Shown piece after piece: positions 58,071 to 64,000 of a DNA stretch of 64,000 nt; position 1 is the stretch's first letter; each line of letters opens with the position of its first letter. Location: contig NZ_BAABJQ010000034.1 in NCBI RefSeq assembly GCF_039543385.1, positions 1-64,000 of the forward strand, in the 5' to 3' direction. The DNA comes from Rugosimonospora acidiphila. Its GTDB lineage: Bacteria; Actinomycetota; Actinomycetes; Mycobacteriales; Micromonosporaceae. The notes under the pieces are model-generated. The model searched no databases and was not told the origin of the DNA. It saw only the letters and a program-made list of their open reading frames with translations. Both the position numbers and the translations under genes were made by a program.

Positions 58071-58867
58071 ACAACCTGCACCGCGAACTCGCTCCCGTCT
58101 CGGCCGCCGCGTGGGCGGACATCGAGGACGAGGCCCGGCGCACCTTCAGCCGGCACCTGGCCGGTCGCCGGGTGGTCGACGTGCAAGGGCCGGCGGGCAG
58201 CGAGCTGTCCGCGATCGGCACCGGGCACCTGCGCGACATCGACGCCCCCGCGCCGGGTGTGCTGGCCCGGGCCCGGCAGGTGCAGCCGCTGGTCGAACTG
58301 CGCGTCCCGTTCACCGTGTCGCGGCAGGCCGTCGACGACGTGGAGCGCGGCGCCAAGGACGCGGACTGGCAGCCGGTCAAGGACGCCGCACGGCAGATCG
58401 CGTTCGCCGAGGACCGGGCCGTCTTCGAGGGGTACGCGGCGGCCGGGATCGGCGGCCTGCGCGCCTGCGCCGCGAACCCGGCGCTGGCCCTGCCCGCCGA
58501 GGTGCGCGCCTACCCCGACGCCGTGAGCCAGGCGGTCAGCGCCCTGCGCCTGGCCGGCGTGGCCGGCCCGTACTCGCTGGTGCTCTGCGCCGACGCGTAC
58601 ACGGCCGTCAACGAGACCTCCGACCACGGGTACCCGATCCGCGAGCACCTGTCCCGGGTGCTTGACGGCGACATCATCTGGGCGCCGGCCATCGACGGGG
58701 CGTTCCTGCTGTCCACCCGGGGCGGCGACTTCGCACTGCACCTCGGCCAGGACCTGTCGATCGGGTACCTGTCCCACGACGCCAGCAGCATCGAGCTGTA
58801 CTTCCAGGAGTCGTTGACCTTCCTGGTCTACACCGATGAGGCGGTCGTGCCGATCACCGCGGGCTGA
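58067..58867 (+). CDS. Encapsulin shell protein (family 1)
   Basis: 266 residues with the HK97-like fold of family 1 encapsulins: NNLHRELAPVSAAAWADIEDEA at the start, RRVVDVQGPAGSELSAIGTG, EDRAVFEGYAAAGI, and the end LTFLVYTDEAVVPITAG. It self-assembles into a nanocompartment around the DyP peroxidase encoded just upstream. Translation is coupled through the ATGA overlap. Confidence 0.96.
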   Translation: MNNLHRELAPVSAAAWADIEDEARRTFSRHLAGRRVVDVQGPAGSELSAIGTGHLRDIDAPAPGVLARARQVQPLVELRVPFTVSRQAVDDVERGAKDADWQPVKDAARQIAFAEDRAVFEGYAAAGIGGLRACAANPALALPAEVRAYPDAVSQAVSALRLAGVAGPYSLVLCADAYTAVNETSDHGYPIREHLSRVLDGDIIWAPAIDGAFLLSTRGGDFALHLGQDLSIGYLSHDASSIELYFQESLTFLVYTDEAVVPITAG

Positions 58868-58870
58868 CCG

Positions 58871-59055
58871 TCGCCCGACGTTCAGGCGGGCGGCCAGTTC
58901 GTCGGGCAGCTCGAGGTCGAGCGCGTCGAGGCCGTCCCGCAGTTGGTCGGCCGTGCGCGGGCCGAGGATGACCGACGTGACATCCGGCCGGCGCCACAGC
59001 CAGGCCAGGGCCACCGCCGCCGGGGTGGTGCCCAGCTCGGCGGCCACCCTCGGAC
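58871..59055 (-). pseudogene. C-terminal remnant of an aldo/keto reductase
   Basis: About 60 codons on the minus strand match the end of aldo/keto reductases (RVAAELGTTPAAVALAWLW, SVILGPRTADQLRDGLDAL, LPDELAARL). The catalytic N-terminal three quarters are missing and no natural stop follows before the frame enters the antisense of encapsulin. It is a deletion scar rather than a gene. Confidence 0.7.
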
Positions 59056-59157
59056 CCGGACCCTGGGCATGCTGTTCGACGGGCTGCGTCCGCACCACTG
59101 ACGGGCTCGGTAAGGTGGGTCCGTGAGCGCCGGCCGCCAAATCGCTTCGAGCTGCTG

Positions 59158-60282
59158 ATGGACGAGTACGACGTGGTCATCGTCGGCGCCGGCCCGGCCG
59201 GGTCGAGCGCCGCGATCGCGGCCCGGCGAGCGGGCGCGAGCGTCCTGCTGCTGGATCGCGCCGACTTCCCCCGCGACAAGACGTGCGGTGACGGCATCGC
59301 CTCACACACCCTGGAGGTGCTGCGCGACCTCGGCGTCGACGGCGTGCACGAGGGGTATGCTCCGGTGCCCGCGCTGAGCTTCGTCGCGCCGTCCGGCGCC
59401 GCGGTGGCGCGTCGCATGGCACGGCCGAACTACACGATCCCGCGCACGGTCTTCGACGCCCGGCTGGTCGAGGCGGCGGTCGCCGCCGGCGCGAAACTGT
59501 GCCGGCACACCGTACGCGACATCGACCATCGCCCCGGCTCGGTGGTGCTCGACGGGGTGATCTCGGCGCGCACCGTGATCGGTGCCGACGGCGCCTATTC
59601 GCGGGTACGCCGCGCCCTCGGCCAGCCCGCCAACCCGCCGGGCCGGGTGGCGCTGGCGATCCGCGGGTACGCACCCGCCCTGGCCGCCGGCCAGCAGTAC
59701 ATCGTCGCCGCCCCGGCGACCCAGTGGCCCGCGTACGCCTGGAGCTTCCCGATCGGCGACGGCCTGGCCAACATCGGGTACGGCGAGGTGCTGCACGGCC
59801 CCGCGCTGTCCCGGGAGCACCTGCTCGACCGGTTGGCCGCGCTGCTGCCGCAGGTCGACATCGCCGGCGCCACGCAACTGCGCGCGCACCACCTCCCCCT
59901 GTCGACGTACCGGCCGGTGCCGGGCCAGGGACGGCTGCTGCTGGCCGGGGACGCGTACTCACTCATCAACCCGTTCACCGGCGAGGGCATCTTCTACGCC
60001 GTGCTGTCCGGCTCGCTCGCCGGGGCCGCGGCCGCCCGCGGCGTCGGGCAGGGTCGGGCCGCCGCGGCGCTCTACCGTGCGACGCTGCGCCGCAGGCTGG
60101 GTCGGCACCTGCGGCACAGCCGGCTGGCCGCCGCGCTGACCGGCCGGGCCCGGGTGGTCGACGCCGCCATCCGCGCGGCGGGCCGGGATCAGCGGGTCTT
60201 CCAGTCGATAGCCGAACTCGGACTGGGCGACGGGCTGCTGTCCGCGCGCACCCTCGCGGGCATCGCCCGCGCCCTGCGCTGA
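59158..60282 (+). CDS. Geranylgeranyl-reductase-family flavoprotein
   Basis: 374 residues. The FAD site is DVVIVGAGPAGSSAAIAARRAG (GxGxxG, about 5-26), followed by DFPRDKTCGDGI (the CGDG motif typical of this family) and a late GDAYSLINPFTGEGIFYA (second FAD contact). The family reduces isoprenoid double bonds, for example in menaquinone or membrane-lipid side chains. A short upstream frame (GTG at 59123, 11 codons) ends in TGATG at the start of this gene and has a good ribosome site, so a leader peptide may couple translation. Confidence 0.92.
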   Translation: MDEYDVVIVGAGPAGSSAAIAARRAGASVLLLDRADFPRDKTCGDGIASHTLEVLRDLGVDGVHEGYAPVPALSFVAPSGAAVARRMARPNYTIPRTVFDARLVEAAVAAGAKLCRHTVRDIDHRPGSVVLDGVISARTVIGADGAYSRVRRALGQPANPPGRVALAIRGYAPALAAGQQYIVAAPATQWPAYAWSFPIGDGLANIGYGEVLHGPALSREHLLDRLAALLPQVDIAGATQLRAHHLPLSTYRPVPGQGRLLLAGDAYSLINPFTGEGIFYAVLSGSLAGAAAARGVGQGRAAAALYRATLRRRLGRHLRHSRLAAALTGRARVVDAAIRAAGRDQRVFQSIAELGLGDGLLSARTLAGIARALR

Positions 60283-60363
60283 CCCTCTCGCGATCTTTCC
60301 AGCGGGCGTCGAGTGCGCCATGATGTTGTCCGGATATTCGCACCACACTGAGGGACAACAACT

Positions 60364-61797
60364 ATGACCCGACCCCGTAACGCGACGCCGCGCACCGCGT
60401 CGACCCGTCGCCGGCGGACGGCCGCTACCGCGGCCACGGCCGCGATCCTCGCCGCGGTCGTCGCGGTGCCCTCCGGCGCCTACGCCTCCGGCGGCTTCGT
60501 CGCCGGATCGTCCGGTACCGGCGACCCGTTCTTCCCGCTCGCCGGCAACGGCGGCTACGACGTGTCGCACTACTCGCTGAACCTGAACTACCAGCCGTCC
60601 AGCAAGCGACTGACCGGCACGACGACGATCAGCGCCACGGCCACGGAGAACCTGTACCGGTTCGACCTTGACCTGCGCGGCTTCGACATCTCCCGGCTCA
60701 CGGTCGACGGCCGTGCCGCGTCGTGGCGCCACGAGGGCCAGGAACTCATCATCACCCCGCACAACAAGCTGCACCGGGGGCAGCACTTCACCGTCACGGT
60801 CGGGTACGCCGGCGTGCCGCAGGCGGTCACCGACCCCGACGGCTCCACCGAGGGCTGGGTGGCGACCGACGACGGTGCCGTGGTGGCCGACGAGCCCCAG
60901 GGCGCGCCGTCCTGGTACCCGGTCAACGACAACCCGGCCGACAAGGCGACCTTCGACTTCAGCGTGAGCGTGCCGTCCGGGCTGACCGCGATGGCCAACG
61001 GCGTGCTGACCGGCGAGCACACCAGCCACGGCACGAGCACCTTCACGTGGCGGGAGAACCTCCCGATGGCGCCGTACCTGGCGACCGCGACGGTGGGCAA
61101 GTTCGACCTCACCACGTCCAAGGTGGACGGCCGGCTTCCGTCCTATGTGGCGGTGGACCCCTCCCTGACCGCCAGCCGCGCGGTGCTGGACAAGATCCCG
61201 TCGATCATCAACTACTTCTCGTCCATCTACGGCCCGTACCCGTTCGACGCGGTCGGCGCCATCGTCGACAACGCGCCGGACCTCGGGTATTCGCTGGAGA
61301 CCCAGACCAAGCCGGTGTTCGCGGGGATGCCCGGCGAGTCCACCCTGGCTCACGAGCTGGCCCACCAGTGGTACGGCGACACCGTCACCGTGAAGACCTG
61401 GCCGGACATCTGGCTGCACGAGGGCTTCGCCACCTGGTCGGAGTGGATCTGGAGCGAGCACGAGGGCGGCACCACCGCGGCCCAGCAGTTCGCGAGCCTG
61501 TACAGCCGGCCCGCCACCTCCAGCCTGTGGGCGTTCCCGGTGGCGAACCCGGGCGAGGCTCCCAACCTGTTCGGTACCCCGGTCTACGACCGCGGTGCCA
61601 TGGTGCTGGAGGCGCTCCGGGAGAAGATCGGCGACACCGCCTTCTTCCGCATCATGCGCGACTGGATCGTTCAGCACCGGTACGGCAACGCGACCACCGC
61701 GGACTTCACCAAGCTGGCCGAGCGTGACAGCCACCAGAACCTGAAGAACTTCTTCAACGTCTGGCTCTACCAGGCGGGCAAGCCAACCTCCTGGTAA
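60364..61797 (+). CDS. Secreted M1-family zinc metallopeptidase
   Basis: 477 residues. The signal peptide (about 1-42) is followed by the saddle-like N-domain of aminopeptidase-N relatives (YDVSHYSLNLNYQP). The catalytic domain has HELAHQWYGD (zinc ligands and Glu, about 330) and LHEGFATWSEW (third zinc ligand). The long C-terminal helical domain of full M1 aminopeptidases is absent, as in many secreted actinobacterial members. It cleaves N-terminal residues from peptides outside the cell. Confidence 0.93.
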   Translation: MTRPRNATPRTASTRRRRTAATAATAAILAAVVAVPSGAYASGGFVAGSSGTGDPFFPLAGNGGYDVSHYSLNLNYQPSSKRLTGTTTISATATENLYRFDLDLRGFDISRLTVDGRAASWRHEGQELIITPHNKLHRGQHFTVTVGYAGVPQAVTDPDGSTEGWVATDDGAVVADEPQGAPSWYPVNDNPADKATFDFSVSVPSGLTAMANGVLTGEHTSHGTSTFTWRENLPMAPYLATATVGKFDLTTSKVDGRLPSYVAVDPSLTASRAVLDKIPSIINYFSSIYGPYPFDAVGAIVDNAPDLGYSLETQTKPVFAGMPGESTLAHELAHQWYGDTVTVKTWPDIWLHEGFATWSEWIWSEHEGGTTAAQQFASLYSRPATSSLWAFPVANPGEAPNLFGTPVYDRGAMVLEALREKIGDTAFFRIMRDWIVQHRYGNATTADFTKLAERDSHQNLKNFFNVWLYQAGKPTSW

Positions 61798-61822
61798 GAC
61801 GAGCGGTCGAGTCATCGCGCAA

Positions 61823-61858
61823 CCGATCGGCACCATGGGCGACCATGGTGCCGATCGG
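61823..61858. terminator. Perfect 16-bp hairpin with 4-nt loop
   Basis: CCGATCGGCACCATGG (61823-61838) pairs without mismatch with 61843-61858 around GCGA and is followed by CGTTT. It lies between the convergent peptidase and membrane-protein genes and is one of the strongest hairpins in the window. Confidence 0.8.
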
Positions 61859-61923
61859 CGTTTCCGGCCCCGCGCTCACCGCCAGGGAGGCTCACCGCCA
61901 GGCAGGTCACCCCCATGGCGGGC

Positions 61924-62844
61924 TCACCCCCAGGGCAGGCTCGCGATCAGGGTCTCGAACTGGTCGAGGGTGATGGCCCCGGTCCCCTCGAGTCGTTCGG
62001 CCGAGAGGGTGATCCACCAACCGCCGGCGGCCCAGCTGGCGTTGTACCGGCCGGTCAGCCCGACGTCGAGCGTGTGACCGGGAACGGTCATCGTCTGATC
62101 GCCGGCGTCCGGCACGAGGCGGTTCTGCGTCGGTACGGCGTAGAGGACCAGGCCGAGACCGCTTGAGCGGGTGTAGTCGAGGGTCCACCCCGCGCCGTCG
62201 GGGTCGGCCGTGGGGATCAGCTGCCTGAGGCCCGCCGGCACCGGAAGGTCCCCCATCCGCAGGACCGGGCGGGACCTGCCGTCCGCGCCATCGATGAGCA
62301 CACGGTCCCCGAGGGCGGAACCGAGCCGCACGGTCGCCACGGCGCCGCCGGAGTCATCGCACGTGCCCGGCCTGGCACTCCGGTAGGCGGTGAGCACGAT
62401 CTCGGACGCGTCCCCGCCGGTCCTGATCGCGGTCACCGTCCGGCACGCTCCCGCATCCGACCGGGACGTGTCGAGCCCGAGCGTCACGGTCGTCCCCGCC
62501 GCGTCGACGCTAGCGGTACGCCAGGCGACCGCCACCCCGGCGCCGGAGGTCGGCGGCGCGACCGGGCCCGTACCGGCCGGAGACGGGGCGGTGGACCCGG
62601 CGGCGGACGGCCCGGACGACGGTCGGACCGCGGGAGCGACCGCACCGTCGTGCGGCCCGGCCAGCCACGCCACCGATCCGGCGGCGACGACGGCGACCAC
62701 AGCCGCGACGGCGGCCACGGCGGTGCGCCGGCGCCGGCGGCGGATGCGCCGGCCGATCGCGGACAGCGGCGGCCGCGACAGCTGCTCGGGCGGCACCGGG
62801 ATCGCGTTCTCCAGCGCGGAGTGCAGGTGCTCGGGGCCGATCAT
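61924..62844 (-). CDS. Single-pass membrane protein, partner of the sigma factor
   Basis: 306 residues. A cytoplasmic N-terminus of about 32 residues (ends in RRRRRR), one transmembrane helix (about 42-62) and a Pro/Ser linker are followed by a beta-rich extracytoplasmic domain of about 200 residues. The ATG overlaps the sigma-factor stop (ATGA). The position and topology fit an anti-sigma factor or a sensor for it. The N-terminal part is too short and basic to be a recognised anti-sigma domain, so the role is inference. Confidence 0.75.
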   Translation of the reverse strand: MIGPEHLHSALENAIPVPPEQLSRPPLSAIGRRIRRRRRRTAVAAVAAVVAVVAAGSVAWLAGPHDGAVAPAVRPSSGPSAAGSTAPSPAGTGPVAPPTSGAGVAVAWRTASVDAAGTTVTLGLDTSRSDAGACRTVTAIRTGGDASEIVLTAYRSARPGTCDDSGGAVATVRLGSALGDRVLIDGADGRSRPVLRMGDLPVPAGLRQLIPTADPDGAGWTLDYTRSSGLGLVLYAVPTQNRLVPDAGDQTMTVPGHTLDVGLTGRYNASWAAGGWWITLSAERLEGTGAITLDQFETLIASLPWG

Positions 62845-63341
62845 TCGCTCATCTCCTCGATCCCCAGCCCGCGCAGGGTCGGATCGGCGCGCAGGGTGGC
62901 CAGTGCCCGCGCCGTGTACGACTTCACGGTGCCGACGCCGATGTTGAGCGCCTCGGCCGTGCGCGCCTCGGTGAGGTCGGCGTGGAAGCGCAGCATCAGC
63001 ACGGTGCGCTGCTGGCGGGGCAGCCGGGCCAGCGCGGCGGCCAGGCTCAGGCGCAGGTCGACCCGCCCGTACGGGTTGTCGCCGCCGGGCTCGGGAAGGG
63101 TCGAGGCCGGGATCTCGCCGCGCCAGCGCCGCCGCCACCAGTTCAGGTAGGTGGTCGCGAGCATGCTGCGCAGGTAGGCGTCCGGGGATCCGCCGCTGAT
63201 CCGCGACCACCGCCCGTGCGCCTTGGCCAGTACCGTCTGCAACAGGTCCTCGGCACGGTGCCAGTCGCAGGTCAGCAACCACGCCGAGCGCAACAGTCTT
63301 GGCCAGGCCGCCGAGACGTACGCCACGAAGTCCTCGTCCAC
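62841..63341 (-). CDS. ECF sigma factor, SigE-family (SigE70 type)
   Basis: 166 residues. Region 2 is FVAYVSAAWPRLLRSAWLLTCDWHRAEDLLQTVLAK and region 4 is ALARLPRQQRTVLMLRFHADLTEARTAEALNIGVGTVKS, separated by a short linker. It directs RNA polymerase to stress- or envelope-responsive promoters. The GTG start at 63341 has GGAGGAGG upstream. It is co-translated with a membrane protein that may control it. Confidence 0.93.
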   Translation of the reverse strand: MDEDFVAYVSAAWPRLLRSAWLLTCDWHRAEDLLQTVLAKAHGRWSRISGGSPDAYLRSMLATTYLNWWRRRWRGEIPASTLPEPGGDNPYGRVDLRLSLAAALARLPRQQRTVLMLRFHADLTEARTAEALNIGVGTVKSYTARALATLRADPTLRGLGIEEMSE

Positions 63342-63518
63342 GCTGCCTCCTCCACCGGCACTAACAACCTGTGCCCGGTGGATGGTTGCCAGGCTGGCCG
63401 ATCCGCCCGCCCGCCCCTGTCCCGGCCCGGCCCGCAGCCGACCCGCGATGGTGGAGGTGCCGCCGGGGCGGGGTCACCCGGTCCGGTCGTGGCCGCACCG
63501 GTAGGCGATGATCCCGGG

Positions 63519-64000
63519 GTGGCCATTCCCTCACCCCTGCGCGAGTCACTGCACGATCCGGCATTCTGGGCGCGGTACACCTTCGCGCACGAGGACGGCC
63601 CCGGCGCCGACCGGCTGGGCGACCTCGAGGACCTGCTCGACGAGGAATCCGACGAAGATGACGCTGACGACGACGCGCTCGAGGTGGAGTTCGAGGTCGG
63701 CGGCGGCTACCGGGTGCTGCTGAGCGTCGATCCCGAGGCCGACAGCCACAGCCTGGGGATCGCCGAGCCCCTGGCGGCCGACGCCGCCGAGCTGGGCTGG
63801 GACGACCTGGCCCACTGGCACCCGTACGCGCTGCGCTGGTCGGAGCTGGACGTGATCTGCCGAGCGATCACCGCCCTCGACCCCGAACTGCCTCACCCCG
63901 GAGCGACGCTGGCGCTGCTGTGCCGGTTCGCCGCGGTGTTCGAGGACGACGATGTCCCGGGCGCCGTCGCCGCCGTGGACGCGGCCTACGCCTCGCTACG
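63519..64000 (+). CDS. Acidic protein of unknown function (3' end beyond the window)
   Basis: 160 codons are visible before the right edge. GTG at 63519 opens a frame with strong actinomycete codon bias. The sequence starts MAIPSPLRESLHDPAFWARYTF, has a very acidic run near 35-55 (LLDEESDEDDADDDALE), and then a mixed alpha/beta region (YRVLLSVDPEADS, WHPYALRWSELDVICRAI). It resembles small cytosolic actinobacterial proteins without known function. No stop is reached. Confidence 0.75.
   Translation, partial: MAIPSPLRESLHDPAFWARYTFAHEDGPGADRLGDLEDLLDEESDEDDADDDALEVEFEVGGGYRVLLSVDPEADSHSLGIAEPLAADAAELGWDDLAHWHPYALRWSELDVICRAITALDPELPHPGATLALLCRFAAVFEDDDVPGAVAAVDAAYASL

Noticed and set aside
1..64000. 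tRNA, rRNA, transposase, integrase or attachment sites
   Set aside because: None was recognised on reading both strands; a tRNA or insertion-sequence search would be needed to exclude them fully.

Overview
This window is a chromosomal stretch of a very GC-rich actinomycete. The evidence is heavy G/C third-position codon use, frequent GTG and TTG starts, GTGA/ATGA overlaps between consecutive genes, ECF sigma, DyP-encapsulin and Rpf-type genes, and a c-di-AMP riboswitch ahead of the Rpf gene. A member of the Micromonosporaceae or a close relative is the best guess, by inference only. No rRNA, tRNA, CRISPR array, prophage, transposase or replication origin was recognised.

1-10300 is a surface-polysaccharide and protein-anchoring locus. 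The minus strand carries a sugar-phosphate transferase with a long repeat-built N-terminus, a Wzx-type flippase, a methyltransferase cut by the window edge and a UDP-GlcNAc 2-epimerase. It also carries a secreted protein with a C-terminal sorting-type tail and an unlisted 55-residue LPVTG protein. Divergently on the plus strand lie an exosortase with Cys/Arg/His catalytic residues, a coupled family-2 glycosyltransferase and an acyltransferase. The layout recalls the exosortase/EPS loci of Gram-negatives, rebuilt in an actinomycete.

10300-24900 holds mixed housekeeping and regulatory genes: a thioesterase, a secreted PLC-like enzyme with an inserted repeat domain, DedA, MscS, an SGNH hydrolase, a LysR/DHDPS-like pair, a MerR regulator, a methyltransferase-like protein, a two-component system with an extra degenerate kinase-like protein, LtrA and a VOC protein. 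25200-31600 has the riboswitch-controlled LysM/transglycosylase (Rpf-like) gene and a five-gene minus-strand operon in which every junction overlaps by 4 nt: cupin, ABC ATPase, ABC permease, MGDG-synthase-like glycosyltransferase, glycoside hydrolase. 32000-36700 has a SnoaL/TetR divergent pair with two perfect operators and a molybdate/tungstate transporter with a PadR regulator.

37200-45100 is a metabolic island of three divergent units: ketosynthase + acyl-CoA ligase; DHDPS-like aldolase + FAH-family enzyme + atypical SDR; and alpha/beta hydrolase + beta-propeller. 45100-53800 contains secreted proteins, an HTH-less Lrp-type protein, an SDR/winged-helix pair, a LysA-like protein that has lost its catalytic Lys, His and Cys, and a cytochrome P450. 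54200-64000 has a DUF4190-type membrane protein, a Tat-exported metallophosphoesterase, the DyP peroxidase-encapsulin nanocompartment operon, a geranylgeranyl-reductase-like flavoprotein, a secreted M1 peptidase, an ECF sigma factor with its membrane partner, and a gene cut by the right edge.

Across the window a 13-bp palindrome GTCCA-N3-TGGAC occurs four times, each time between genes, which suggests an unassigned regulator. Several perfect hairpins separate transcription units. Two gene remnants (CBM2-type and aldo/keto reductase) record past gene loss.
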